Assembly (NCBI GenBank): GCA_900104855.1
Contig: FNSS01000001.1
Coordinates: 2,108,001-2,172,000, forward strand
DNA: 64,000 bases
From: Rhizobiales bacterium GAS188
Lineage (GTDB): Bacteria; Pseudomonadota; Alphaproteobacteria; Rhizobiales; Beijerinckiaceae
Direction of reading: 5' to 3'
The notes under the pieces were generated by a model, which saw only the letters and a list, made by a program, of their open reading frames with translations, made no database searches and was not told the DNA's origin. The position numbers were made by a program, and so were the translations under genes. Below, in pieces: positions 35,094 to 44,233 of this stretch (the first letter of the stretch is position 1; each line of letters opens with the position of its first letter).

Positions 35094-35959
35094 GTGAGCA
35101 TGCCCTCCTCGCCCAGCAATCCGCGCGGGCGCAGGAGCAGGATGACCGCCATCAGCACATACATGATGGCCTCGCTGGCGGCCGGCAGAAACACGGCCGT
35201 GACGCCCGAGGCGACGCCGATCAGCAATCCGCCGATGAGCGTGCCCGTCAGGCTGCCGACGCCCCCGACGATGATGGCGATGAAGCTCGGCATCAACAGC
35301 CCCGTCCCCATGGTCGGCTCGAGACCGAGTTGTCCGGCCGCGAGGACGCCGCTCAGGCCGGCGAGATAGATGCCGGCCGCGAAGTTGAGCGAGCGCAGCA
35401 TCTGCACATTGATGCCCATGGCGGCGACCATCTCGAGGTCGAGCGTGCCGGCCCGGATACGGATGCCGAGGCGGGTATAGCGCAACATCACGAAGAGCAG
35501 CGCCACCGTCACCACCACCACGGCGACCATGAACAGGCGATAGCCGGTGATGAAGAAGAACTCGTAGCTCAGCGGTTGCGCAAGGATGGCCGGCACGGTC
35601 ACCGGCTTGCCCTGCGCGCCCCAGATGAAGCGGGTACCGTCCTCGATGATGAAGGCGAGCCCGAAGGTGAGCAGCAGGCTATAGAGCGGATCGCGCCCGT
35701 AGAGCGGCCGGATCAAGACCCGCTCGATGACGAGACCGAGCCCCGCCGTCAGCGGCGGCGCGATCACCAGCGCGCCCCAGAAGCCCACATAAGGGGTGAT
35801 AGTGTAGGCGATGTAGCCGCCGATGACGAGAAAGCCGCCATGGGCGAAATTGATCACATTGCTCAGGTTGAGGATGAGCGACAGGCCGAGCGCCATGAGC
35901 ACATAGAAGGCGCCGATGATCAGCCCATTGGTGATGTTGAACAGAAGAAGCTGGGTCAT
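35090..35959 (-). CDS. livH: Branched-chain amino acid-type ABC permease (LivH)
   Basis: A 289-residue permease with about 8 hydrophobic segments. Near the N-terminus ILNLSNVINFAHGGFLVIGG is the LivH hallmark. The loop GIRIRAGTLDLEMVAAMGIN is the ATPase-docking region. It is the first gene of the overlapping LivHMGF chain. The binding-protein gene is upstream on the same strand, separated by a 260-bp repeat. Confidence 0.92.
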   Translation of the reverse strand: MTQLLLFNITNGLIIGAFYVLMALGLSLILNLSNVINFAHGGFLVIGGYIAYTITPYVGFWGALVIAPPLTAGLGLVIERVLIRPLYGRDPLYSLLLTFGLAFIIEDGTRFIWGAQGKPVTVPAILAQPLSYEFFFITGYRLFMVAVVVVTVALLFVMLRYTRLGIRIRAGTLDLEMVAAMGINVQMLRSLNFAAGIYLAGLSGVLAAGQLGLEPTMGTGLLMPSFIAIIVGGVGSLTGTLIGGLLIGVASGVTAVFLPAASEAIMYVLMAVILLLRPRGLLGEEGMLT

Positions 35960-35978
35960 CGAGGCCTCACGGCGCCGC

Positions 35979-36238
35979 TAATGCCGCCTGTCATTGAAGA
36001 GTGAATCACGCTGGGCTTATCCCTCCCACACGAAGTGGGGGAGGGTGGACGCGACCCCCGGCATCTTAGTGATGCGCTTGGGTGCCAGGATTGGGGAGCC
36101 GGGGGGAGCGGACGGGTGGGGGCCTTCTCCGGCAACGGACCCCACCCGTCCGCTCGGCAAGGGCCTCGCGTCCACCCTCCCCTGCTCCGCGTTGCTCCGC
36201 ATGGGAGGGATAGGCGCCGATCCACGTACCAGCTTTCT
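35979..36238. repeat. Family D palindromic repeat, copy 2 (260 bp), inside the liv locus
   Basis: It matches 7947-8150 from TAATGCCGCCTGTCATTGAA to ACGTACCAGCTTTCT. The core arms are ATCCCTCCCACACGAAGTGG and a right arm ending GCATGGGAGGGATA, with inner arms around GCGGACGGGTGGGG/CCCCACCCGTCCGC. Relative to copy 1 it carries about 50 extra bases (near 36055-36105). It fills the whole gap between the binding-protein and LivH genes and could form a large hairpin in the mRNA. Confidence 0.85.
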
Positions 36239-36245
36239 CTTGGCT

Positions 36246-37508
36246 CTAGGCCGGCCACTGAACTTTGCAGCCGGTGGCGCTCTCGGCGGGCGCGGTCTTG
36301 TCGCCGGGGATGACATGATCGACGCGGAACAGATCCTCGGGATCGTCCTTGCCTTGCGGTTGCGCCTCGCCGACGAATGCCGAGGTCATCAGCTGGTGGT
36401 CACCCGCACGGTAGTAGCATTTGTTGGGCTGCAGCTTGACCTCGGGAGGCAATTCGAAGTTGCCGAGGGCCCGGGCGAGCGTCACCGCGTCGAGTGATTT
36501 TTCCTGGTTCGCCACACCGACGAAGGTATGGAGCGAGGTGTAGCCGAACCAATGGCGCGCGGTCGGCACCTTGCCGCCGTTCATCTTGCGGATGTCCGCG
36601 ACGAACTTCTCGACGCCCAGCACGCCCGGCTGCTTCCAATACCATTCGAACATCCAGATGCCGATGCGCGCCTCGGGCGGCATCGCCTCCAGCGATTCCA
36701 GCTCCTGCTGCAGGCCGGCGACGTGCATTTGCTTGTTGAGGCCGAACTGCACGACCTGCTTCAAGCAATTCACCATGTCCGACCCTTGCGGCAGCACCAG
36801 CACGACGTCCGGATTCGCGGCCCGGGCCTTGATCAGATAGGCGGAGAAATCGCTCGTGCCGAGCGGTGTGAGCTCGTTGCCGGTCATCGTGCCGCCGAGC
36901 TTCGTCAGATCGGCCAGGGCTGCCTGCTGCAAAGTGTGGCCGAAGGCATAATCGGGCGTGATGAAGTGCCATTTCTTGCCGTATTTGCTGAATAGCAGCT
37001 CGGAAATCGAATTGGCTTCCATGCTGGTCGTATTGCAGACGCGGTAAACATTCCATTTGCAGTCGCTGCCGGTAATCGTGTCGGTATGCCCGCCGGAAAC
37101 GATGTGCAGCACTTTCTTCTCGTTGCTGACTTGGGCGATCGCCTGCGCGACCCCCGAATTCACGTCGCCGATCAGGAACGTGACTTGGTCTCGCTCGATC
37201 AGCTTGCGCGCCTTCTGCACCCCGGTGCCGACATCATTGGCCGAATCCTCGACCAGCAGCTCGATCGGCCGGCCGAGGATGCCGCCCTTGGCATTGGCCT
37301 CCGCGACGGCGAGCTTCGCCCCGGTCACCTCGTTCTGCGCGACGGCCGCATAGACGCCGGTCAGCGGGTCGACCATGCCGATGCGGATCGGCGTCTCGGC
37401 GCGCGCCTTGATGATGAATGGGGACGCGACCTGCAAGCCGCCGAGCGCGGCCGCACCCTTGAGGACCGTGCGACGGTCCAATCTGCCAACAATCCCAGGC
37501 GTTGCCAT
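36246..37508 (-). CDS. Branched-chain amino acid/amide-type substrate-binding protein (LivK family)
   Basis: A 420-residue periplasmic binding protein. A Tat signal lies at residues 8-38 (RLDRRTVLKGAAALGG, ending KARA); the mature part begins IRIGMVDPLTGVYAAVAQNE, the family's usual ligand-site strand, with ISELLFSKYGKKWHFITPDY and AFGHTLQQAA later. Ligands in this family include branched-chain amino acids, urea, amides and aromatic acids; which one is not clear. It should feed the LivHMGF permease encoded downstream. Confidence 0.88.
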   Translation of the reverse strand: MATPGIVGRLDRRTVLKGAAALGGLQVASPFIIKARAETPIRIGMVDPLTGVYAAVAQNEVTGAKLAVAEANAKGGILGRPIELLVEDSANDVGTGVQKARKLIERDQVTFLIGDVNSGVAQAIAQVSNEKKVLHIVSGGHTDTITGSDCKWNVYRVCNTTSMEANSISELLFSKYGKKWHFITPDYAFGHTLQQAALADLTKLGGTMTGNELTPLGTSDFSAYLIKARAANPDVVLVLPQGSDMVNCLKQVVQFGLNKQMHVAGLQQELESLEAMPPEARIGIWMFEWYWKQPGVLGVEKFVADIRKMNGGKVPTARHWFGYTSLHTFVGVANQEKSLDAVTLARALGNFELPPEVKLQPNKCYYRAGDHQLMTSAFVGEAQPQGKDDPEDLFRVDHVIPGDKTAPAESATGCKVQWPA

Positions 37509-37968
37509 AACTACCCTCCCTTGGTCATTGGTTCATATTTTGTTCGATCGCGATTGGACGACCTCGAAGACCGGGCGCCCAAGCTGATCTCACGCCTAAG
37601 GCCTTGCATCTAAACCGATCTTGACCGTATTGGCCTTTATCCGCAAGGCGAAGCTGACGATCGTGCCGAACAACTCCCCGCGATCAGTGCAGGTTCGAGC
37701 GCATCGAGGCCCACGCGCGCGGCGGAATTCGAGGTACTACTGGATTGGCGCCGACATGTCTTCCGCCACAACGGGCGGCAAGGTATCATCCGTCCTGCGA
37801 ATCATGCGGGAGGGACCTCACGTGAGTGGACCTGTCTTCATCATCCTCGCGCCTCTGTCTCTCTTGTGGGTCTTGCGCTTGATGCACAAGGATCGGACGG
37901 CGACTGCGCAAGAGCTCGAATTGAGCCTGATGCCGAGGCGATGGACGGGAATATACTGGATATAGCTC
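37509..37968. other. Upstream region of the binding-protein gene; no confident gene
   Basis: Probably holds the promoter of the liv locus. A forward frame from GTG 37822, with GGGAGG 8 bases upstream, encodes 47 residues with one hydrophobic helix (PVFIILAPLSLLWVLRLM); a small membrane protein is possible but not supported further. Confidence 0.35.
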
Positions 37969-38202
37969 GTGCCATACACGCACAGCCTCGATCCGACGCC
38001 GCATCTGAGAGCGATCGGCTTGTCGTCGTCCACGGCCCTGACCTGCCCAACCTGCCGTGCCGAGTTTACGGCGACAAGCGGAGCAAAATTTCCGACGACG
38101 TATTACAGAGGCGAGCAAGCCTGCTATGGCCCCGTGATCTTTTGCAGTCCGGTCTGCGTCCTCGCCTGGTTCGCACCGCAAGAGCTCGGACACAAGCAAT
38201 AG
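37969..38202 (+). CDS. Possible small cysteine-rich protein, 77 aa
   Basis: From GTG 37969 the frame encodes 77 residues with TCPTC (about residues 25-29), then CYGPVIFCSPVCVLAWFAPQ near the C-terminus. The paired CxxC and CxxxC look like a treble-clef or TRASH-like zinc site. The ribosome-binding site is weak and no family is certain, so this is a tentative gene. Confidence 0.4.
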   Translation: MPYTHSLDPTPHLRAIGLSSSTALTCPTCRAEFTATSGAKFPTTYYRGEQACYGPVIFCSPVCVLAWFAPQELGHKQ

Positions 38203-38283
38203 CCACGTCCAAGGATCGACGGCATCCGGGCCCGTCGTGCCAGACCATCTGGCGACGTCAAGGACGCGCCATCCTTGGATTTG

Positions 38284-38301
38284 CGGTGACGGCTGTCACC
38301 G
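38284..38301. repeat. Abutted family A terminal repeats
   Basis: CGGTGACGGCTGTCACCG places the outer 7-9 bases of the left and right family A ends back to back with no centre, as would remain after internal deletion of an element. Confidence 0.45.
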
Positions 38302-38572
38302 AAATCCGAGCTGATCGAACGAAGCGGTGGGCTCGGCGTCGACTGCACCCTCCGAAGCTATTCCTTCAACATGGCTTCAGCCCTGCTGCCTGGCATTCGG
38401 CTGGAGATTTCCGTGGATAACTTCGGGGATAACTTTGAGCCACGCTCTGCGCGGGTTGAAGCGCCGCGAAGATTGGCAGTTGGTGTTGCTATTGCGCACT
38501 AGCGAAGCGCGCGAACTCGGCGTCCCCTCTGAGGGTCTCTTTCGGGAGACGTCATTCTACTTCAGGAACTTT

Positions 38573-38604
38573 GCCCCTGCGCCTCGGCGTAGGGGCTTTT
38601 TCTT
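38573..38604 (+). terminator. Strong intrinsic terminator without an assigned gene
   Basis: GCCCCT (38573-38578) pairs with AGGGGC (38591-38596), with further inner pairing CGCC/GGCG, and is followed by TTTTTCTT. This is the clearest Rho-independent terminator in the window, yet no recognised forward gene ends here. Upstream, GTGGATAAC and GGGGATAAC occur near 38413-38435. A small RNA is one explanation. Confidence 0.65.
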
Positions 38605-38640
38605 CGGCTGGCGATCCCATCGCGAACTCCGGGAATCGTC

Positions 38641-38677
38641 CGGTGAGCCGGGCAGCGAATGAAATGCGCTGTCACCG
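38641..38677. repeat. Family A element, right half only
   Basis: CGGTGAGCCGGGCAGCGAAT and GAAATGCGCTGTCACCG match the centre and right end of the other copies. As at 12 kb, a family B element lies close by (23 bases). Confidence 0.65.
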
Positions 38678-38700
38678 AAATCACCGAAATACGAAGGTTA

Positions 38701-38788
38701 GGCGTGGATGGCCGCAACGAGTGCGGCCATGACGCATGGGGCATGCGTTTCCGCGTCATGGCCGGGTGTCGGCCAAGCCATCCACGCC
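38701..38788. repeat. Family B palindromic element, copy 2 (88 bp)
   Basis: Starts GGCGTGGATGGCCGCAACGA and ends CATCCACGCC, with the same inner GTGCGGCCATGACGC/GCGTCATGGCCGGG pairing as 12072-12176. It sits 58 bases beyond the end of the acyl-CoA synthetase gene. Confidence 0.85.
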
Positions 38789-38846
38789 TTTCGAACGCAC
38801 GAGCAAGGCAAGGCGCGGATCGTCGCCAGGGCTGAGCGGCCCGCTC

Positions 38847-40442
38847 CTATTGCCGCCTGAGCAGAAACCGCTGCACCTTGCCGCTCGGCGTCTTCGGCAG
38901 CTCGGCGATGAAGGCGATCTCGCGCGGATAGGCGTGCAGCGCGAGGCGCGTGCGGACATGCCGCTGCAGCTCGGCCTTGAGCGCGTCCGTCGGCTCGATG
39001 CCGGGCCGCAGCACCACGAAGGCCTTGACGATCTCGGTCCGCTCCGGGTCGGGCTTGCCGACGACCGCGACCTCGGCGACTGAAGGGTGCTCGATGATGC
39101 TGCTTTCGACATCGAAGGGGCCGATGCGATAGCCGGCCGAGGTGATGATGTCGTCGTTGCGGCCGACGAAGAAGACATGCCCGTCGGCGTCCTGCTGCAC
39201 GGTATCGCCGGTCAGGTACCAATCGCCACGGAAGCTCGGCGTCTCGGCGGCCCAATAGCCGTCGAAGGCGAAGAGCGGCGAGGTCGGGCGATGCACCGCA
39301 AGCACGCCCGGCGTGTCGGCCGGCACCGGGCGCAGGTCATCGTCGAGCACCGCCAGCGAGAAGCCGGGCATCGGCAAGCCCGCGGCGCCAGGCTTCATTG
39401 TATGGCGCAGGCCATGGTGGTTGTTCACCGTCATCAAGGTCTCGGTCTGCCCGTAATGATCATGGAGCGGCACGCGCAACACCCGCCCGGCCCAGCGCAC
39501 TACTTCCGGGTTGAGCGGCTCGCCGGCGCTGCTCGCGACCCGGAGCCGGCCGGCGATCGGCGCCATGGCCTGGTCTCCGGCCGCCATCATCAGCCGGTAC
39601 ACGGTGGGCGCAGCGGCAAGACAGGTGATGCGCCGCGAGAGGATGACACGCAGCGCCGCTTCGACGCTGAAACCGCCTTCGAAGAAGGTCGTGGTGTAGC
39701 CGAGCTGGAGCGGGCCGATCACGCCGAACGCCATGCCGTAGGCCCAGCCGGGATCGGCGACGTTCCAGAAGCGGTCTTCGGGCCGCAACTCGATCGCGTC
39801 GCGCATGTAGATGGCGCTGTTCAGCAATTTGCGCAGCGGCCAGCGGACGGCCTTGGGGCTTCCCGTGGTGCCCGAGGTGAAGAGGATCACGAAAGGATCA
39901 TCGCCCCGCAGCTGCACCGGCGTGAAGTCGGGCGACTGGGCGGCGAGCGCTGCGGAGAAACCAGGACCCAGCACGAGCACCGGCGGACAGTTCTCGAGCC
40001 CGTCGAGCTTATGAAGATTGGCTGCGTCGGTCACGATGAGCTTGGCGTGGCTGCCGCCGGCGGCAGTGACCCGGCTGGCGATGGCGGCGGGACCGAAGGC
40101 GGTGAACAGCGGCTGGTAGATTGCGCCTGCGCGCCAGGTGCCGAGCGCCACCACCAAGAGTTCCGGGAGGCGGGGAAGCAGGCCTCCGACCACATCGCCC
40201 TGTCCGATGCCGCGGCTGCGCAGCAGATTGGCGAAGCGGGCCGACCGGTCGCGCAAGGCCTCGAAGCTGACGGTCTCTTCGGCAAAGTCCTTGGAGATCC
40301 AATGGAGCGCGGGGCGGCCATCGCCGGCCCAGCGGTCGCAGCACTCGACGGCCGCGTTCATCCCGTCCAGGCTGCCCTGCAGCACCTCGCCCGCCAGGCG
40401 CTGCACCGAAAGCTCGGCATAGGCGTCCCGATAATCGCGCAT
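38847..40442 (-). CDS. Acyl-CoA synthetase (AMP-binding, acetyl-CoA synthetase-like)
   Basis: A 531-residue adenylate-forming enzyme that activates a carboxylic acid with ATP and joins it to CoA. It has the P-loop FTSGTTGSPKAVRW (about 192-205), the A5 HDHYGQTETLM, the A7 GDWYLTGDTVQQDADG, the A8 hinge GRNDDIITSAGYRIGPFDVE and the A10 lysine in PKTPSGKVQRFLLR. The closest group is the acetyl/propionyl or medium-chain synthetases. Substrate not determined. GGAGG is 8 bases before the ATG. It lies upstream of the liv locus on the same strand but 1.3 kb away. Confidence 0.88.
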   Translation of the reverse strand: MRDYRDAYAELSVQRLAGEVLQGSLDGMNAAVECCDRWAGDGRPALHWISKDFAEETVSFEALRDRSARFANLLRSRGIGQGDVVGGLLPRLPELLVVALGTWRAGAIYQPLFTAFGPAAIASRVTAAGGSHAKLIVTDAANLHKLDGLENCPPVLVLGPGFSAALAAQSPDFTPVQLRGDDPFVILFTSGTTGSPKAVRWPLRKLLNSAIYMRDAIELRPEDRFWNVADPGWAYGMAFGVIGPLQLGYTTTFFEGGFSVEAALRVILSRRITCLAAAPTVYRLMMAAGDQAMAPIAGRLRVASSAGEPLNPEVVRWAGRVLRVPLHDHYGQTETLMTVNNHHGLRHTMKPGAAGLPMPGFSLAVLDDDLRPVPADTPGVLAVHRPTSPLFAFDGYWAAETPSFRGDWYLTGDTVQQDADGHVFFVGRNDDIITSAGYRIGPFDVESSIIEHPSVAEVAVVGKPDPERTEIVKAFVVLRPGIEPTDALKAELQRHVRTRLALHAYPREIAFIAELPKTPSGKVQRFLLRRQ

Positions 40443-40530
40443 GGTTTCGGCCTCCCGGACGTCGCCTTGCCGGCGATCTGCCCCGGACTTTCACATTTGC
40501 GGCGATGGCGCGCAACGGAGGCGCCGGCGC

Positions 40531-40680
40531 GCTCCCTCTCCCCGTCCTTCACGGGGAGAGGGTGGGGTGAGGGGCTTGGTGAATAAGAGCCAGCGCTGCA
40601 GCTACTCACCCTGCCCCTCACCCGATCCTCGCCCGGCGGCTCGGATCGACCTCTCCCCGCAAGCGGGGCGAGGTGAAGGG
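40531..40680. repeat. Family E palindromic repeat, copy 1 (150 bp)
   Basis: A nested palindrome: CCCTCTCCCCGTCCTTCACG folds on GGGGAGAGGG, and the whole left arm pairs with a right arm around CCCCTCACCCGATCC and CTCTCCCCGCAAGCGGGG. It occupies the gap between the synthetase and peptidase genes and may also stabilise transcript ends. Confidence 0.75.
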
Positions 40681-40751
40681 CGCTACCGCTTTGCGGCCGG
40701 CATCCTCTCACGCTAGATACGCGCGGCGCGATGCAGCCGATAGGTCATGAC

Positions 40752-43700
40752 ATGAAGATTGGCTTTGTGGTCAGGCTTCTCCTCGCTATCACCATCTGCG
40801 GCGCATTTACCGTTGCGCGAGCAGCCGACAGGCCGCTTTGGCTGCGCGAGCCGGCCATTTCTCCGGACGGCACCCGGATCGCATTCCGCTTCCAGGGCCA
40901 GATCTGGATCGTGCCGGCGGCGGGCGGCGATGCGCTTCCCCTGACGCCGGCGGGTTCGCACGCGGGCACGCCGGTCTGGTCGCCGGACGGCGCGACTATC
41001 GCTTTCGCGTCAGACCGTTTCGGCCCCATGAATATCTTCGCGGTGCCGGCAGATGGCGGGGATGCCAGGCGGCTGACCTGGTATTCGCTCGACGAGAAGC
41101 CTTCGAGCTTCACGCCGGACGGCAAGGCCGTGCTCTTCTCCTCGAGACGGCTCGGCGATGCCGTGCAGACCTTCGCGATGCCGTTTCGCTCCGAGCAGGG
41201 CAGCCAGCTCTACCAGGTGCCGGTCGCGGGCGGGCGCGACACGCTGGTCTTGCCGAATGCGGCGCTGGATGCGCGCTTTGACCCGCAGGGCAGGCGCCTC
41301 CTCTACACGAGCGCCAGCATCGAGCAGCCGTTCCGCAAGGGTCAGACCTCGAGCGCCGCGCGCCAGGTCTTCCTCTATGACGCCGCGAGCGGCAGGCATG
41401 AGAGGCTGACGGACGACATCCATGAGAGCCGCGATGCCGTCTGGTCGCCCGAAGGCGATGTCTATTATCTCGGCGAGGCGTCCGGCTCGCTGAATATCTG
41501 GCGCCTCTCGCTGGCCGACCGCAAGCCCGTCCAGGTCACCTTCCTCAGCGGCGATCCGGTGCGGTCGCTGTCGATCTCGCGGAGCGGCGATCTCGCCTTT
41601 TCGTTCGGGGGCGAGCTCTACCTCTTGCGCCGCGGCGCCAAGGCGCCTGAGCGTGTCAACGTCAACATCATCCGCGTCGCATTCCCGGGGAGCCGCGCCA
41701 GCCAGGCTGCGAGCTTCAACGACCTGGTGCTGTCGCCGACCGGCAAGGAGATGGCGCTGGTGACGCGCGGCGATATCTTCGTCGCCTCGATGAACGGCAA
41801 ATATGTCAAGCGCATCACGCAAGGACCGGGCGAGGCGCGCGATCCGAGCTTCTCGCCGGATGGCCGCAAGCTCGCCTATGCGGCCGAGCGCGACGGGCAT
41901 TGGAGCCTCTATGAGACCAGCATTCTCGATGTCGACGAGAAGACCTTCTCGGAATCGACCCGCATCGAGGAGAAGCTGCTGAAGACGGGCGAGGACGACG
42001 CCATGTCGCCCGAATACGCGCCGGACGGCAAGCATGTCGCCTATGTGGCCAATCGCGAATCCGTCAGGGTGCTCGATGTGGCCAGCAAGGCCGACATCGA
42101 GGTCCTGCCCAAGGACCTGAACTACTCCTATGTGGATTGGTCCTGGTGGCTGTCCTGGTCGCCCGATTCCAAATGGATCGCGCTCCCGGTGCAGCCGAGC
42201 CAGAGCGTGGTCAACGTCGCGGTTGCACCAGCCGATGGCCATGCCCAAGCGGCCCGCGTCTCGCCCGCGGGCGAATATCAGATCGACGCCCAATGGAGCC
42301 AAGATGGCGGCTTCCTCATCTTCGCGACCAATCCCGACGGCTTGAAATGGATGAGCGGCACCGTCTGGAGCGCTGATATCGAAGCCGTCTTTGCATCACG
42401 CAAGGCGCGTGACGAGTTCGAGAAGAAGTTGCGAATCCCGGTCATCGGCGATTCGCCACCGCCCCAGAACGAGCCGACGAGCGTGGGGTCCGCCTCCGAG
42501 GAGAAGGATGCGCCCGCCGGCGGCTCGGCGCCGACGCGCCCGGCAAAGGCTGCGGCGATCTTCCCGTTCGAGCCCGAAGGTGTCGAGGACCGCACCATCA
42601 AGCTCTCCCAGCAGCCGGCCACCCTCGTCTATTACGGGTTCCTCTCCGATGGCGTCAGCGTGCTCTCGGTCGAACGCGGTCCCAATCCGCAAGGGGACGG
42701 GATGACGCTCACCGGAACGGTGCGCGACCTGCGGCAGGAGCGCCGCAAGACCCTGTTCTCAGGCCTCGCCTATGATCCCAATAGCCCGGTGCGGATGAGC
42801 AAGGACCAAAAGAAGCTCTACTTCCTCCAGAGGGAGGGCATCACCGAGGTCGAGACCGCGAAGGGCACCACAAGGCTGATCAAGGTCAGTGCCGACACGA
42901 CGCGAGACGAGGCGCAGGCGCGAAGGGCAGCCTTCGGGCAATTCTGGACCTTGACCAAGAAGAAATTCTACGACCCGAAGCTGAACGGTGTCGACTGGGA
43001 GGCGGCTCGTTCCAAATATGAGCGCTTCCTGCCGGCGATCGTCGATATGCGCGATCTCGCCGAGCTCCTGTCCGAGATGTCGGGCGAGCTCGATGCCTCC
43101 CATACGGGCGGCCGTGTCCGGATCAGCGCGCCTCTGGCGGAGCGGACCGCCTCCCTCGGCCTCATCTATGACGAGCGCTATCGGGGGCCGGGCATGCGGG
43201 TCGCGGAGACCCTGACCGGGGGTCCCCTCGACGCGAATGGCAGCGAGCTCAAGCCCGGCGACATCATCCGCGAGATCGACGGGGAGGCCGTGCCGGACGA
43301 AGGCGGCGTGCGACGCCTCATGCGCGGCAAGGCGAGGCAGCTCCTGGCGATCACCGCCGAGCATCCGGATGGCCGCCGCTTCACCGAGAGGCATGTCGCC
43401 GTCACTCTCGAGAAGGAGCAGGAGCTGGCCGCGGAGCGATGGGCCAAGCGCAAGCGCGACTATGTGGTCGCGAAATCCTGCGGGCATCTGGGCTATGTGT
43501 ATGTCGCCAACATGGATGCGACGTCGTATCGCTCGACCTTTTCCGAGATTTTCGGACGCTTCCAGCGGGCAGACGGCCTGGTCGTCGACATCCGGTACAA
43601 TGGCGGCGGCAATCTCCACAACCAGCTGCTCACCTTGCTCTCGGGCAAGGCTTACATGAATTATGCACCGCTGCGCGGCGGCCCCTCCCAGGACGAGCCA

Positions 43701-44060
43701 CGCGACCGCTGGACGAAGCCCTCGGCGGTGATCATGAATGCGGCGAGCTATTCGGACGCGTCCGTCTTTCCGCAGGCCTACCGGGATCTCAAGCTCGGCC
43801 CGCTGGTCGGCGACCCGGTCGCCGGGACCGGCACCTTCGTCTGGTGGGCCGAGTCCAATATCATTCCGGGCTTGACCTACGGATTGCCGGAATTGCCGAT
43901 CCGCAAGATCAACGGCAGCCTGATCGAGAATTCCGACATCGCGCCCGACATCGCGGTCGCGTCGGACCCGACCGCTTGGGAGAAGGGCCTGGATCCGCAG
44001 CTCGATGCCGCCATGCAGGCGCTGCTGCCGGGCGGGGCCGGCGGCTGTGGGGCGCATTAG
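40752..44060 (+). CDS. Exported tricorn-like S41 peptidase
   Basis: A 1102-residue protein with a signal sequence (about 1-24, ending VARA). The first 700 residues contain many PD40-type beta-propeller repeats (ISPDGTRIAFRFQGQIW, WSPDGATIAFASDR, FTPDGKAVLFSSRR). A C1/PDZ region follows (LKPGDIIREIDGEAV), then the S41 protease domain (DGLVVDIRYNGGGNLHNQLL) with the nucleophile region IMNAASYSDASVFPQ. Tricorn proteases degrade peptides in the cytosol of archaea; bacterial homologues with signals act in the periplasm. The start at 40752 is taken because the signal begins there; no strong ribosome-binding site is seen. Confidence 0.85.
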   Translation: MKIGFVVRLLLAITICGAFTVARAADRPLWLREPAISPDGTRIAFRFQGQIWIVPAAGGDALPLTPAGSHAGTPVWSPDGATIAFASDRFGPMNIFAVPADGGDARRLTWYSLDEKPSSFTPDGKAVLFSSRRLGDAVQTFAMPFRSEQGSQLYQVPVAGGRDTLVLPNAALDARFDPQGRRLLYTSASIEQPFRKGQTSSAARQVFLYDAASGRHERLTDDIHESRDAVWSPEGDVYYLGEASGSLNIWRLSLADRKPVQVTFLSGDPVRSLSISRSGDLAFSFGGELYLLRRGAKAPERVNVNIIRVAFPGSRASQAASFNDLVLSPTGKEMALVTRGDIFVASMNGKYVKRITQGPGEARDPSFSPDGRKLAYAAERDGHWSLYETSILDVDEKTFSESTRIEEKLLKTGEDDAMSPEYAPDGKHVAYVANRESVRVLDVASKADIEVLPKDLNYSYVDWSWWLSWSPDSKWIALPVQPSQSVVNVAVAPADGHAQAARVSPAGEYQIDAQWSQDGGFLIFATNPDGLKWMSGTVWSADIEAVFASRKARDEFEKKLRIPVIGDSPPPQNEPTSVGSASEEKDAPAGGSAPTRPAKAAAIFPFEPEGVEDRTIKLSQQPATLVYYGFLSDGVSVLSVERGPNPQGDGMTLTGTVRDLRQERRKTLFSGLAYDPNSPVRMSKDQKKLYFLQREGITEVETAKGTTRLIKVSADTTRDEAQARRAAFGQFWTLTKKKFYDPKLNGVDWEAARSKYERFLPAIVDMRDLAELLSEMSGELDASHTGGRVRISAPLAERTASLGLIYDERYRGPGMRVAETLTGGPLDANGSELKPGDIIREIDGEAVPDEGGVRRLMRGKARQLLAITAEHPDGRRFTERHVAVTLEKEQELAAERWAKRKRDYVVAKSCGHLGYVYVANMDATSYRSTFSEIFGRFQRADGLVVDIRYNGGGNLHNQLLTLLSGKAYMNYAPLRGGPSQDEPRDRWTKPSAVIMNAASYSDASVFPQAYRDLKLGPLVGDPVAGTGTFVWWAESNIIPGLTYGLPELPIRKINGSLIENSDIAPDIAVASDPTAWEKGLDPQLDAAMQALLPGGAGGCGAH

Positions 44061-44067
44061 GACCGGC

Positions 44068-44170
44068 CCTGGGACCGCGACCGTCCCGGTCGCCCTTCTC
44101 CCCTCAGGTGCGCCGCGCCGTTCGCAAGAGCGGGCGGGACGCCCGCGGTCCCAGGGGCGCGGTCCCAGGG
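44068..44170. repeat. Family C repeat, copy 1
   Basis: Left arm CCTGGGACCGCGACCGTCCC and right arm GGACGCCCGCGGTCCCAGG, with an inner GGTCGCCC/GGGCGGGAC pairing. A second right-end copy (GCGGTCCCAGGG, to 44170) follows directly, so the end is duplicated. Confidence 0.85.
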
Positions 44171-44233
44171 TCTAGCCTTTCTGATTTGGCGCATCATCTT
44201 ATCCGGTGATGCGTCCCGATCACGGAGGACAAC

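Noticed and set aside
39087..40586. 499-codon forward frame opposite the acyl-CoA synthetase gene
   Set aside because: Antisense shadow with His/Arg/Gly bias; the reverse strand shows every AMP-binding motif.
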